Positions 32,740 through 46,123 of a stretch of 64,000 nucleotides of DNA are shown piece after piece (the first letter of the stretch is position 1; each line of letters opens with the position of its first letter). The notes under the pieces were generated by a model. It was given only the letters and a program-made list of their open reading frames with translations, was not told the origin of the DNA and searched no databases. The DNA comes from Aspergillus flavus. Taxonomy: Eukaryota > Ascomycota > Eurotiomycetes > Eurotiales > Aspergillaceae. Where the stretch lies: contig NC_092409.1 of NCBI RefSeq assembly GCF_009017415.1, forward strand, positions 496,001 through 560,000, written 5' to 3'. The translations under genes were made by a program, and so were the position numbers.

Positions 32740-34352
32740 ATGCTGACAAGGTACAAATGCTCGCCCTTTGAAATTTTGATTCGTCCAACTTCCGATTATT
32801 GATCGTTTGTCTCAGATTGCAAGTTGAACAACATTGTACCAGGAGAAGCTGCTGGATAATCATTGACCAAACTGTCTATGATATTACAGACTTCCTGGAC
32901 GAACATCCAGGAGGAGCAAGCATTCTACTTCAATATGCTGGAAATGACGCAACTAAAGCATTTCAGTCGATTCATGAAGCCGATATTCTTACCCGACACC
33001 TTGATCAAGCGTACAGCCAACCCTCAACCATTCATTCAATGCAACGCTGAATCCAGATTTAGACAAATCCTAGGCCCAGTCTCGACGGCCCTTGAGGAAA
33101 AGAAGCCCGAACTTGCGGCCGTGTCAGAGACGAGAGTGCGGCTCTCCTCCGTCATTAGCATTCTAGATTTTGAATACGCGGCATCGCAAAATCTTCCTCC
33201 TGCTGCTTTTGCTTGTGAGTGCTGGCAATCAAGACATGCTTGCAATCTTCTAAACACATTCAAGTTCTTAAATCGGGCTCCGAAGACGAACATGCGGCCA
33301 AATGGAACCGAGATTCGTGGAAAACGATCCGTTTCCGTCCGCGTGTACTCCGACCAATCGACGGAATTGACATATCGCGGTGTATTCTAGGAACCAAGTT
33401 CGCTGCGCCTTTTTTCATTTGCCCAGCTGGAGGTGCCAAGCTTGCTCATCCTCAGGCTGATCTGTGTCTGACTATGGCTGCTGGTCGACATCACATCTTG
33501 CACTGGGTATGCAACAACAGTCACATGTCTCAGAAAGATATGAGCGATGCACGTGCACCTGACCAGACCACATTCTGGCAAATTTATGCAAGGTCGGACC
33601 TTGATACTACGACTCAAGAAGTCAAACAGGCGATCAATTTGGGATATAAGGGGTTTGCGCTGACTGTGGATGCTGTTCGTGCCGGGAAGCGAGAGCGTGA
33701 CTTACGAGTGACCTTAGCTCAGCGTGAACAAGACGGTATTAGAGTCAATGATGATGACGAGGAAGACGACAACTTTGCTAGAGAGCCTTCAGTAGGGCGA
33801 CCGTGAGAACCATCTTGCCCTTCTTGTTTTGAACGACACTAAACAATAAATAGCGCGGTGCACCCCGGTTTTGACTGGGTTTCTGCTATGAAATGGCTTC
33901 GAGGTATGACTGATCTGCCTATCGCTATCAAGGGAATCCAGTGCTGGGAAGATGCAGTATTGTGCATGGAATACGGCGCTCATCCGTGGCTTTCAAATCA
34001 CGGAGGCCGCCAGCTAGATTCCGCTCCTTCGGCGGTGGAGACACTAGTCTCTATACGCCAACACTGCCCAGAAGTCTTTGACAAGTGCGAGGTTATTGTC
34101 GATGGCGGTATCACCCGCGGTTCCGATATTGTTAAAGCCCTTGCGCTCGGTGCCAAGGGCGTCGGGCTGGGCAGGCCGTTTCTCTATTCCGCAGCCTTTG
34201 GCGGAGCAGGCGTCAGCAAGGCAATACGCATCTTAAAAAATGAGGTTGAGACAACAATGGCCTTACTGGGCATAACTTCGCTCAATCAACTGAATCCTTC
34301 CTATGTCCGTATTCCAATTATCAAACTTGATCCCGTGGTAGTTTCACGCTGA
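32740..34352 (+). CDS. cytochrome b5 / FMN-dependent 2-hydroxyacid dehydrogenase (flavocytochrome b2-like)
   Basis: Five exons: 32740-32750 (only 11 nt), 32816-33010, 33057-33214, 33265-33802, 33854-34352, giving 466 aa. The N-terminal domain is cytochrome b5: CWIIIDQTVYDITDFLDEHPGG with the haem-ligand His and a second His in SIHEADIL. The C-terminal domain is the FMN barrel: FFICPAGGAKLAHPQADL, a catalytic His/Arg segment SNHGGRQLD, VDGGITRGSDIVKAL, and LGRPFLYS for FMN phosphate. This family oxidises L-lactate or other L-2-hydroxy acids and passes electrons to cytochrome c. The protein has no cleavable mitochondrial presequence and is shorter than yeast Cyb2, so it is probably a paralogue with a different substrate. 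Confidence 0.88.
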
Positions 34353-35439
34353 CTTGAAGGCATACAGGTTGATATCTCCTCCATCCCACTTGGCTTTGCG
34401 AGATCAGTGCTATAGACATTTGGTAGTGAGATTAAAGCCTTGTTTTAATTACAGGACTAAGCGGTTTGAGTGTCGCTTTTGAAGCGGTATTTTTCTGTTC
34501 TGTACTTATCGAGATTTCTATTTATTTTGTCAGCCGTGGAATACAGCTATCACGAATACGGCCAGTAGGCACTTAGAAAGAATCAGACCTAATTATCTGT
34601 CAATTGGACCGCTTTAGCTTTAGGCCTAGATTACTAGGTAATACCGATTTATTGATCTTCCGATACATCTGATGCCTTGTTTGGCCAAGCGCTGCGCTAT
34701 CTATCCGTCGGCCTATAAGAGGTCTTATCTGTCCACTTTCCCCTCTGTTACCGGGCCTCTCCTAGTCCCTGCTCTCTCAGGCCGGTACACGTTCTAATTA
34801 GGCACTCTAGGCTGGTTTGATATTGGTGCACGAATGGACAAATCTCACCATGTCGGTCCTCTCTCAAAGCTGGCCCTCCTGTGCTTGGCCCCCTCTCTCT
34901 ATCTTCGCTATCTCGCTTTTGCTCAAAACGGCCAAGTTGAAGCTATTGACGGTAGAGTTCCTCGCCGTTGACCGGTCCATTTGATGATTTTTGATTCAAA
35001 TCTTCTGAGAGATTAGTAAGAGAGTGGTAAATCGGTCGTAAACTGTAGCGTTACTTAAGCGCGTATGTGGCTACAGGTCCGCAGGCCCCTATGGAGCTCT
35101 CGGTAGGAGGCTCCTGATCTGTGTTCTGCTTATCGCTGCCGTAATCAGATGTTCAAACGCGCAACTGAAATACAGCTTCGGCTATTAGATGCTATCTTCG
35201 GGTGTGAATGTTTCTTATCTGAAATCATTGTGGCTATTCTTCTAGTTTCACTAGCAAGACTTCGGGAAGACCCTGGATATGCTAGGCCAGAGTGTGATCG
35301 GCCCGTACACTCTATAATTACAATGTCCATCGGAAATGGGAAAGCTAGCTCGTTCATAAATTCCTTTCCTTTGCCGGCTCGCATTCGAGTTTCCACGATC
35401 ATATACTGCGAGACCACCACCACTATCCATCAACTCAAA
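34353..35439. repeat. intergenic with AT-rich eroded tract
   Basis: 34430-34960 contains frequent TTAG/CTAGG words and no convincing open frame, like the other degenerate tracts. The reading frame of the next gene is open from 35149, but its first good ATG is at 35440, so 35149-35439 is treated as leader. Confidence 0.35.
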
Positions 35440-36754
35440 ATGCTGCTCCCCAACGCCAAGCCAGTCAAGTTGACCGATAATGTGACCATCCACGCACCTC
35501 TCTCGCGCCAAGGGCACGGACCGGGCATCATAATTATCCGGGATGATACGCCCACCAGCCAACGGAACGAACGAAGCACGCTAGATCCCGAGCCACTGCA
35601 GAAGTGGGCAGAGGAAAGCTATACTGTCGTCCAAGTGACGGTTTCCTCGGACCATCCCGCAGTCAAGGAGGATCTTCACAGGGCTATTGATGCTCTTGGC
35701 GGGCACGATAATTGTGACAAGGAGACAGGATACGGTGTCATAAGTCCGAAGACCATTACAATAGCTATAGAAACATAACTTGTCACATACTAACAAGGGT
35801 ATCTCAGTCTATTCGCCATCGTTTGTCGCGGACATAGTCGACGAAATCGACAAATACGATGAAATTAAAGCTATTGTGTCATATGGAAGACTCACCAGAA
35901 CCCCGAATAAACCGTTTCTTTACCACTTGCCCGAGCAAGGGACGAAGGAAAAATCCGAGAGTGGAGTTATCTACCGGTATCCAGAAGTTGTATCGGCCTC
36001 CTTCATCATTCCTTCGCACAAGGACTTCAACGCCTCCTCGGCCGCAGTGGCACATACTCGTTGTCTGTCGTTCTTGAAGAAAGAGCTGGACGGACCGTGG
36101 TTTGACCTCGAAGAGATATGGGACGAACATACCAAGTATGAGTTCGACGAACGATCAGTCGAAAATACCATGAGCACTATGGTTCAGGAACCATATGTGA
36201 ATCACATCCCAACAATGACTGGCGGTATTGGGAGAGAGAAGCTGACCTCCTTCTACGCCAATCATTTCATCTTCAGTAATCCAGAAGATACTAAACTGGA
36301 GCTCGTCAGTCGTACTATTGGCATTGATCGGGTTGTGGACGAGTTTGTCTTTTGCTTGACTCATGACAAGCCGGTTGACTGGCTGTAAGAGCTCTTTGTA
36401 ACTTTGTGAAACTGGCCCCTCTGTTAACAAGCGTCCAACAGTATTCCCGGAATCCCCCCTACCGGAAAGGAGCTTCGAATTCCTTTCATGGCTGTGGTCA
36501 ATATTCGCGGAGACAGGCTGTACCATGAGCATATTACATGGGATCAACTGACAGTTCTCTTCCAGCTCGGTTTGATGCCAGAATATCTACCGATCCCTTA
36601 TGACCTCCCTAATCGTCCTGATTCACAGGCAGGTCGTACACTTGAATATCGTGTACCGGGCGCAGGGGCCCAAACAGCAGATAAAATGGTCGATGAGAGC
36701 AGTGTGGCTTCTAATGAGATGTTTAGTTATGCTGTGCGGGAGAGGTCAGTTTGA
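35440..36754 (+). CDS. dienelactone hydrolase-like / SnoaL-like two-domain protein
   Basis: Exons 35440-35736, 35798-36384 and 36442-36754 give 398 aa; the first intron ends in a perfect TACTAAC branch point and AAG. The first half resembles carboxymethylenebutenolidase-type alpha/beta hydrolases (GPGIIIIRDDTP, VYSPSFVADI, ASFIIPSHKDFN). The second half resembles the SnoaL/NTF2-like cone fold (EPYVNHIPTMTGGIG, then KLTSFYANHFIF, RIPFMAVVNIRGDRLYHEH). A typical nucleophile motif is weak, so hydrolase activity is uncertain. It probably processes a small carboxylic metabolite together with the flanking oxidases. Confidence 0.72.
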
Positions 36755-38245
36755 TAACTCTTTTTCATTCTATGCTGTTGAATAGAGGTGATATTTGATA
36801 CTTCCGATGAATTTTGTCCTATCCGATGTAGTCGATCCCTAAGACTCTTGGAGTTAAGGGTAGGAGTTCCATTCTTAGGTCCTCACAACAACGCTCATCC
36901 GCAAACTGATATGGCACCATAATATGTAAGCTGAGGGCCACCTCTCGGCTGGTGGTCTCTCAGTGATTGTATATTGCGACCCAAGGCTCTTGTAAATCTC
37001 TCAGTAGAATGTGCTGGTCACGAAATAAAAGGTGACTTGTATCGGCCTGGGAAGATAATTCCGGAGACTTGACAGCTTCGTAGGTTCTGTCATGGTTCAA
37101 CTTTGCTTTCGGCCATAACAGAGGTCTGTCGCAAAGCTCATTGTCTGCCAATGATACGGAGTTATACCTCACGGAAGGGGCTTCATCTAGCCAACGTTAG
37201 CCTAGCGTGATCTGGTGGGGCGCTGGGAAAGAAAGCCTCTGTCTCTGGGGGGTAAACCGTTTTCGAAATCCATTGTAATACGCGAGCAGATCTACTGATA
37301 TTGGTTCTATGAACATAATAGCTTCAAACACTTCGATTCATTTTATCACTTAGCCCCGTGGGTGTTGCTAACATAGACTTATTCACAGTTCGGAGCATCC
37401 TTGAGAAGATTACGTTCGAGCTTGCTTTCTCTCTAAACCATCTTGTTATGAATCAACAGAATGCGTATGCTGTTTTCTCTTATATACCTTTTCAAAGCAG
37501 GACCTTGTGAACTTCAATAGTCTTTCCGTCTGTACAGAGTCCCGATAGATAGCACATTACTTTTCTCTATTAGAATCGTATTAGCGTCAAAATATATATA
37601 TAAGAGGAATTGCATCGCTGCAGTCGGTTGCGGTTCACATCCCGACGATTCCGCAACTGGGTGCATTTTATTCGGATATGTTCCTAGCATGGATCCTTTC
37701 CTGCCTATCGAGCTCGCTGAGATCTACAACGACAAACGACTCGGATATAATCTTCTTGAATCGCTAGTCTATTATCACCAATCTGGCTGGGTGGTGTGAT
37801 AAACAACCGAGATTTGCTATATCAGTGGGTTTTTAATCTGCACATCTAGATAGGCACTGTGAAACGTGCTTATCACGGTGGGAGTTGGACAGCGGAGCTG
37901 ATTTTAATCCAATGTCTCTCGTGGAGGTTTGAGTGGCGAGGTAGCTGCTTCTGGTGAAGATGGTTGACGGTGACCCGAGCATTTGAACGATAATCCTGTC
38001 AGTGCACGTCGGCGACGATTATGGGTGATATGGGTCGACCCAGCTTTACATAGGAACATGAGAAACACCAATCAAAGCCTAAGCTATCTCCTTCTCAGCT
38101 CTGGAGGTGTAGTTGTGGGTCCGGAAAAGGGACTGCGGTTCACGGCTATGGGTCAATAGCTCCTTGGCTCATATAATGGGATTTAACCCCTCCAACCCAC
38201 ACATGGGGTATGCACTTCCCGTACAGAAGTTCAGAAACAAGCATC
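36755..38245. other. long intergenic region with a short ORF
   Basis: No full gene. A TATATATATA box near 37591 precedes a 36-codon ATG ORF at 37689-37799 (MDPFLPIELAEIYND start, SLVYYHQSGWVV end) of protein-like composition. It may be the broken first exon of a lost gene. Confidence 0.3.
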
Positions 38246-39630
38246 ATGGAAGACATTTTCGCAAAGATTGCAAAGGACACCATCAAGTTCGACGTCGGGG
38301 ATGATGAGGTAAATTCTCATAGCTATATAAGATTCTCTCGACGCTGACGCGAAATAGTACTGGAGAGGCGTGTATGAGCCGCTCCATGAAAGCTCCTATG
38401 AGGGCATTGCTAGAGTTAAGGACGAAGTGTATGGGCCGGCTGAACGTAACCGACTCGACATATACTTCCCTCTCAACGATAAGAGGGAGAAGAAACCAGT
38501 CATTCTATTCGTCCACGGAGGTGGATTCTTTTCTGGAGGTAAAGAATGGAGTGAAAAGGTGTGTTCTTTTTGTGATAAACCCTACCGAGAGTATATGACT
38601 GATCGACTCCGATAAGATCTGGGGAAATGTCGGATGGTTCTTCGCTAAGCATGGATATGTCACTGTACTGGCAAACCATCGACTTGTGCCCAATGTGACC
38701 TACCCTGGAGGAGCCGAAGACATGCAGATGGCTCGGGAGTGGGTTTACTACAATATTGCAGCACCAAAATATGGGCAAGGATCACCGGAGAAGGTTATAC
38801 TTCTTGGGCACTCCTCTGGTGGTGCCCATCTAGCTATGAATCTATACGCCGCAGGTAAATAATTTGCCTTGCCACGAGGCCTAGGACCTCTGGTTAATAA
38901 TAAGCAGGCGATCCAAAACGAATACCGAAGCTCCCGATTTTTCCACCGGTGGCGGGAATCATCTACCTGAGTGTACCTTTCTGGTGTGATATGAGGAAAC
39001 CTATCCGAAATAAAGTTTTCCGCAGTTACTATGGGACGGATGATGAAAAGGTTTGGGGGGTGAGTTATATACACTCTCGTGAAAGCAAGGTCTAACGCAT
39101 TACACAGCCTCTATCCGCACTGGGACTATTCAAAGCACTCCCAGATGACTCCCCGTTGCTGTAAGATTTCCTACCTGACTTTTTATTACTAAAGCCCCCT
39201 CACTTATTCTGACATTTCGGATAGAGATTCCACGCGCTTACCGGTATATATCGGAAGTGTCGAATGGGAAGTGTAAGTCTATCACACGGGGATGCGGAAA
39301 AGAGCCTACACAGGACAATAAACTAACTAACCATACTTGGAATTTAGACCAGAAACGGCTAACGCAACTATCGCCTTTTTCAACGCCTATCGGGAACGAA
39401 GTGTTCCGACTGGTACACTACCAATCTTACAGGTGCAGGAAAAGCATAATCATATCACGTATGTCAAAGTCTGAATGATGCCGATACTTTCACGGAATAC
39501 TTCTAACAAAACCCAAAGCAACGTCTTATCCATTGGAACAACAGATACTGCACAGGGTGAGAAGCTACTGGAGTTCATGCAATCTTGTCTGGCTAAGCTT
39601 GATCAAAGAAAACAGCAGGCGCTTTTGTGA
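38246..39630 (+). CDS. alpha/beta hydrolase (HSL/carboxylesterase-like)
   Basis: Eight exons: 38246-38308, 38358-38558, 38617-38854, 38908-39059, 39108-39160, 39225-39272, 39348-39458, 39519-39630; 325 aa with all phases consistent. The oxyanion-hole motif HGGGFFSGG, then ANHRLVP, and the nucleophile elbow GHSSGGAHLA are those of the hormone-sensitive lipase/kynurenine-formamidase group. The catalytic His is probably in KHNHIT near the end. It hydrolyses small esters or amides, is cytosolic (no signal peptide), and lies between the SnoaL-like protein and the flavin monooxygenase on the same strand. Confidence 0.86.
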
Positions 39631-40600
39631 TTGCCATCCTAGTGCCAGAGGTGGAGCGATGTGGCCGGGACAGACACAGACAAGAGTGCAAGGATAGGGG
39701 AAAGAGGAGACTCTCTGCAACCTCTCCTTCTTTCAACAATTTAGATGATCAAGACCATGGTCCTTCTCGATAGATGGAATAAACTTTTAGATGACGAAGC
39801 CAGTAGGATTATTCGCAGACTATATCGGTCTAGTGAGGTGGCCAACCTCAAATATTATGTGCCGTATAAGCTTTTTGACTTTAAGAACAGTCGAATGGGA
39901 TCCACGCTGGGCATATACCAACAGGCTATGTTCGCCGGGCGGTTAACCTTGCGGAGACCGTCTCATGATCTTGTCCAGAATGATACATCATTGCTGCTAT
40001 GGAAGCATCTCATTAATCCAGAAGGCCAGAAGCGCAACTCGAGTGGAGTATAATCCCGCATCGGGTGTATCATGAGCCCATGAACCACATATTCTATCTT
40101 GGAACATCATTTGAGGCTTCATTTGCATTCAGGTAGAGGCCTCCTCCGTACGCCAGAAAATCGAACATCTTGTCTGTCGTTGGGAGATACCGCGAAAAAC
40201 ATTATAGCAGCCGCATCCAAGACATCACTTGCTGCATATTTGTGCCGTTGGGGCGACTGCCTATTATGGTGGTGAACATGATTATCACTTACATCGAAGC
40301 TAAATAGTCGCCCCGCGCCAGATAACACATTACTCCTAACCCCGAGCTGTGGTCGATATGATACTGCCTTATCTCAGCTCTAACCTTTCTCGCCCCGCGA
40401 AGACATGGTACATATCCGAGAACGCTACCGAACCCACGCTGTGCCGGAGTGTATCCGGGACCTCAGATAGGACAAATTGGTGACCACTATGGATGAGGAC
40501 AATAAATAAACTACCAGAAGTGCATATTCCAATAGACACCAATAGATTCACATCTTTTGGAATTTCTAGACGTCCATCCTTTCTCACTTCCAGTATCAAA
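39631..40600. other. intergenic with an unassigned ORF
   Basis: A 102-codon plus-strand ORF starts with ATG at 39745 and ends at 40053 (RWNKLLDDEASRIIRRLYRS within it). It has some protein character but no recognised domain and may be a remnant. The rest is spacer and the promoter of the monooxygenase. Confidence 0.3.
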
Positions 40601-42448
40601 ATGCAACCTGAACACCGCTCTGCTGAGGTAATTGTGATTGGGGCAGGAATCGGAGGTCTTGCAGCAGCGAAAACCTATCTTGAGTTGTCACCCCTGACAA
40701 ACCTCATACTCCTTGAAAAGGTGAGCCCCTGATTATCTATCTTCTCCGGCCCGCACGATAACTCAAAGGATTTAGCGACCAACCATCGGCGGGGTCTGGT
40801 CCGAAGAAAACTGCTATGAAGGCCTCAAGACAAATAACCTCGGTGGAACATATGAATTCACCGACTTTCCCATGGGTGAGAAATACGGCATCAAAGAAGA
40901 CCGACATATCCCGGGCTCCGTACTGCACTCCTATCTGAATGACTTCGCGACCCACTTTGATATCCTCCGTCGGATCGACTTCAACACCCAGGTTTTAGAT
41001 ATTGAAAAGCTGGGTCAGGGCTGGCGCCTGAATACAGAAACCACCGACTCATCTTCGACTGTCGTGTATACATGCGACAAAATTATCGTTTGCAGCGGGC
41101 TGGCATCAACGCCTAACCCCGTCAATATTCGCGGCATTGATGAATTTGAAAGGCCGGTACTTAACCACTCGCAGTTACGCGAGGAGGGAGCGCGCATTGC
41201 CCATGATCCTAACGTCGAGACTGTTACTGTTGTGGGAGCTTCCAAGACAGGGTATGACGTCGTGCATATGATGGCATCGAATCACAAGAGAGTGGATTGG
41301 GTTATTCGCGAGTCTGGGGGTGGTGGAGTCTGGATGTCATCCCCATGGGCCAAGTTCGCGGGAGCCAAAACGAAGCTGGAGTTACTTGCAACCATGAGGT
41401 TCTTTACATGGTTTAGCCCTTGCATTTTTGGTGATTTTGACGGATTCAGCTGGATCAGGAAGGTCCTGCATCAAACTCGCCTTGGACGATACTTTGTACA
41501 CAAATTCTGGGAAGGAATCCGGATGGATATCATTGATCAGAACGGATATAGGAAGGAGGAATGCTTGCAACACCTTGAACCCCTCGAAAGGTTAGGATGG
41601 GCCTTTTTCCGTTCAAAATATACTTGTTGCGTTGCTAACGTGAGGAAAGTTTATTTTGGTCCGCACGAGTTGGAATACTTAATTATCCATCTGATATTCA
41701 CGACTACCTTCGCTCCGGCCAAGTCAAGATCATACGGAAAGACATCGAACACCTATCTGGGCCCGGGGTTGTCACCTTTGCAGATGGTACCAGTCTTCAC
41801 ACAGACGCGTTAATTGCGATCACCGGATGGAAACTCGCCCAATCGATCAAATACCAGCCCGAAGGCCTGGAAAGCAGTCTCGGCATTCCATGCAGCAATA
41901 CCAGTGCAGAGGACAGAAGTCTCTGGCGGCGATTAGACGACGAAGCAGATAAAGAAATCCTAGGCCGCTTCCCATACCTCTGCAAACCTCCACCCGCCAT
42001 TCCGTACAAGCAGGATGTCAGCCCCTATCGACTGTATCGCGGCATTGCACCTCCGTCTCTCGCGGCGAAGGGTGATAATTCTATTGCATACATGAAGATG
42101 GTCCACAGCACAAGCAATATTATTATCGCAGAGTGTCAGGCGCTTTGGACGTACGCTTATTTAAATGGGAAAATTTCCCTTGACAAGACGGAAGTATATC
42201 ATCAGACTGCTCTCTTGAGTCGTTACGGAAAGCAGCGTTATCCCTGTGGATTTTCTGCGTGGTATCCTGAATTTGTCTACGATGCTATTCCTTACGCAGA
42301 TATGCTGCTCCATGACCTTGGGCTCAAGCGTTGGAGGAAGCCTACCCTTAAGAAAGAGATGTTCGAAGGGTATACTATTCATGATTACCGGGGGATTAAT
42401 CAGGAGTGGCTTGCGGCTCAGATGAAGGCGGCACCAAAGAGATCATAG
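40601..42448 (+). CDS. flavin-containing monooxygenase (FMO-like)
   Basis: Exons 40601-40720, 40776-41590 and 41650-42448 give 577 aa. FAD-binding Rossmann motif VIGAGIGGLAAA is at residues 9-20, GGVWSEEN follows, and the NADPH Rossmann motif VVGASKTGYDV lies mid-protein. The LFWSARVGILNYP and ITGWK segments match fungal dimethylaniline-monooxygenase-like proteins. Such enzymes hydroxylate heteroatoms or perform Baeyer-Villiger oxidation. Substrate is unknown. The third exon acceptor was chosen because it alone keeps the frame into NYPSDIHDYL. Confidence 0.87.
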
Positions 42449-43681
42449 TTGCGGGAGATATATGGTAATGTTGTTTGTTGTTTCTTCGATCGTCTTTACG
42501 ACAAATTCCGTTCTTCCCTTGCTTTTCTTCGGCTTTCGTTTGCCTTACCTTTGTCAGCACTTGGCTAGACAAGCGATAGAAACATGAACTTTCAGATCAC
42601 GTCCTCGATTTCAGAATATACTTCGAACTGCCGTTGATTCCCAAAATCTCCAAATTACGCATATAATGCGTCCTGCACCGACAACATAGAACTACAGTCA
42701 ATGCTTCTGCATCGCAAAGGCTCACATATCAAGGCAATATGCATAAACAACATATTCATTCGCGCACCTTGAGTATTGTCCACGCCCTTTTGAAAACTTC
42801 TGTGGAAGAAAGCACTCAAGGAAATTGAGCTTTTACACAGTATCTCATTTTCCATTCCCTCGATAGTGTTTGGCATAAGGGTCTCTGACTTACTGAGTGC
42901 TCGTCCTCTCATCTCCAGTACAACGCTACTGCATTAGGAAAAACCGAAGTGCCTCTTCCAGTTAGACTGTCACGGTAGCCTGTTTTAAGTTGGTAGGTTC
43001 ATGTGCCAGATGACCATCTCCGACTTGGTGCTCTGTGGGTTATCACAGATGAAATGATGTAGGGAAATATCTTCCGAAAGATCCACCATCTACACAGTTA
43101 CGCTATGTTTCTACGCTGTAGGACCTTCTGGTGCCAGGGCTGCCGTCCGTCGGTTATGCACCCGGCGCGGAAATCCCTGTACTACGGGTAAAGCGACAAA
43201 GTGCATTGCCGAGAGGCTAATGCGGCGGGAATGAAGATAAAGAGTAAATTACAGCGGTCTTCTATACACGCCAGATTGGTCCGAAGTAGTGGATAGATGC
43301 TCCTGGCATTTCACTTAATAACCGAGGATTGAATTCACAATGAGGTAATATGGCAAGCCTGACAAGGGAACGACGTGAGGTATCGTTTTCTGGGGGTTAG
43401 AGAGGCTCTCTGGCCGCTGAGGGACTTGAGGTCTCGATGGGATGGTCAAATGTCGGGTTCAGCATTGCAGGGGGATCCCAATCACACCCACTTGGTATCT
43501 GGCACATTCTATATCGGGTAAGCATTTGTTCTAGTCTGCCGCTATCTCGATCCGGAGCAGCAGAGATAGACAGCCAAAGGTTATCATGCATGACTTTCAT
43601 TCGTAGTAAGAAAGAGAAAGATAGCTATCGACTCTACGTGCACAAACTATAAATCCGATCTGGTTTAGGTTTCCAACTAGA
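42449..43681. other. intergenic, nothing recognised
   Basis: Convergent 3' flanks of the monooxygenase and the permease. Open frames here are short and without domain content. Confidence 0.4.
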
Positions 43682-45626
43682 CTATAACGGATATTTGAAG
43701 TTCCTCATCTGGAAGTCAGTGAGGTCGGCAAATTCTTCGTTTTCAATAGCGCTCGAATGTTCTGACCAGTTAGAATGTAAGTGTGAAGTTGGAAGCGACG
43801 GGTACATACCGGGCATAGGAGCCGGCCCATGCTTTTCATTTCTTTGATTCCATCGATGATGGAGCACGCCGTAAATACCGATCAAAATGGCGGCAACAAC
43901 AAAGAACGCGAGCATGGTGTATTTTGCAGTCTATTAAAATCGGGTTAAATTACTGACTTGAGAAACTTGCTGCTGTGCTTGCTCACGTAGTAATCAGGCG
44001 CATCGGATGCCCTGTATGTTTGGGGGCCGATAATATTGCCAATCGCATAGCCAAGTTGGTAGGCACACCCAAAGGCAAATTTCTTCGTAGTCCCAGAGAT
44101 ACCTGCAGTCATAAAGGTATTTATGGACAAAACGCAGATCGGGACTGTATATTGTTAGTTGCACATCCGAGTCTGGCAAACTGCCTAAATAAGCAGGCAG
44201 CAACAACCAGGAAGCGCATAGTAACGAACATTGATAGGCGAGCACATAACCACCGTAACGAGCATTATTGTTCGAGCTCGAGATTCCAAGCATCATGGCA
44301 GCCCCAACACATGCGAGTACAAGTGGGAACACACCGGCGATGGTGCGGTTGGTCCATTTCGCAACGAACAGAGCGAGGACAACGCCAACTACTTGAGCCG
44401 CACCAGAGCCCACGTTCAGGAGCTGGGTTGTAGGCACATCGTAGCCAAAGTTATTGATGATAGTAGGACCTGCAAATATGGGCGTTAACTCAGCGTGCTT
44501 GGTAATGGTAACTCATGATCATGGACTGGCACACCGAAAGCAGTGAGTCCACCGTTAGGCATCCCAATCGAAATAAGCACCAGGAAAGTCAGGTACAAGC
44601 GGACATCATGTAAAGCTTCCCGAAGCTGTGAGGCGTTGAATTTCCAGATCTCGGTTCCAGTTTTATTGCCTCGCACTCGTTCAAGTGCAATCACTTTTTC
44701 TTCCTCGGTCAACCATTTGGCTTCGGTCGGCGAAGCTGCAAGGAACAGAAATAAGACAACTCCAGTCAGAAACGTCATAGCTCCATAAAGGACAAAAAGC
44801 CCTTGCCATCGAAAGCTGTTTGCATGATACATTGCCCATGCAAGGAAGCCTCCGAAAACAGCTGCCCATCCGGATGTCGTGTACCAAATCGCCACTCTTG
44901 TGACTTGCTCTTCCTTTGTGTAAAAGGTGCCGGTAATGAGGATAGCCACGGGAACCGTTGAGACCTCGATAGCACCCAAAAAAAATCGGACCGTAGCCAA
45001 ACTGGCAAAGTCATGGCATACCGCATGTAAGGCAACAATAATTCCCCATATCATGCACATGATGCTGAAGTACTTGGATATGGGTAGCCGTTGCATAAGG
45101 AAAGTCACAGGAATATCACCTACTAAGTAGCCGAAACTGCGATTGTCAAGGCAAATCAGTAATTCACCCTAGCCATCGGGTTCTTGCTCTCGAATATTAC
45201 TGAACCTGGAAAATGGAATGAAGTACTTACTACACGAGCGAACCTAGCCAGGAGTACTGTGAGGGTGTGAGATTCGTGTCTTGTTTAATGCCCATTATTG
45301 CAGCATATGACAAGCTATTTTTGTCCATGAGTTGGAGACAGTAGATGACAAATATCATTGGCATGATATGCATGTCAATCTTCTGTCTCACTCGCTTTGC
45401 CTGCGGAGAATTGGGATCAAAGACAATATGGCGATTAGCCAACAGATTCAGGGCTTTGTCTCTGCTTGCTATATTGCTATAGTCTCCTGCAAGTTGTTCG
45501 ACATTATCCTCGAAATTTGAAGGCTCTGTCTAAAGTGGCAAGCCACGGGATAAGTCTTTCTCTGGTTACAGTAGTTTCGGGGACTGAGTCACTAACCTTG
45601 GCAGATTTCATCTCAGGATCGGCCAT
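43682..45626 (-). CDS. allantoate/nicotinate-type permease (Dal5/Tna1 family MFS)
   Basis: Seven exons: 45597-45626, 45231-45529, 44535-45136, 44230-44469, 43987-44144, 43810-43930, 43682-43761; 509 aa, phases consistent. Anion:cation symporter features: RKIDMHIMP-type start of helix 1 (here RQKIDMHIMPMIFVIY), LSYAAIMGI, SWLGSLV joined to YFGYLVGDIP, FFLGAIEVS, and the late GNIIGPQTY motif. The end (TDFQMRNFKYPL) is the usual FxNxxF-type tail. This family imports organic anions such as allantoate, nicotinate, pantothenate or dipeptides. It diverges from the 2-oxoglutarate dioxygenase at 46124, so the two may share control. It probably supplies the substrate of this gene set. Confidence 0.87.
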
Positions 45627-46123
45627 TCTTACGGCTGTTCCCGTCAAAGCAGAAAGATCTTTCAACCAATAGCTCCCCCCTTACCAGAAAACGTGCATAT
45701 TCCTCATATAAGTAGAAAGGTTTTGATAATACCTATGCGCCGTCATCGAGGATGGTCAGGTACGTAACCGAAACTATCACAGATACTTGATAAACACTTC
45801 ATGATAAGGTCGGCATCGGGACCAGCACCACAAGTTTACCAATGATATTCAGGCGCTTAATCTATTTGAACTTTTTCGGATTTGCGCGGATGGAAGAATA
45901 GAGTTTCTAGTCCTCCACGTCTAGTAAAACAGCCTATTCCTCTATTCCCGCATGCCACATTCCATAATCTTGCTTCGGGTATTGACCCGCGATGCGCAGT
46001 TATGGTACATTGCCGATGGCACCAGTCACAGCAAGATATAAGGATATTGCAGCGAAAGATTCTCTCACGTCTACAACAAGAAGTTGAAGAGTAACAAACC
46101 TAGGAAGAAGAATCATCACAATC
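45627..46123. promoter_or_regulatory. divergent promoter of permease and dioxygenase
   Basis: A ~500 bp interval between two outward-facing intact genes. No ORF of note. Confidence 0.4.
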
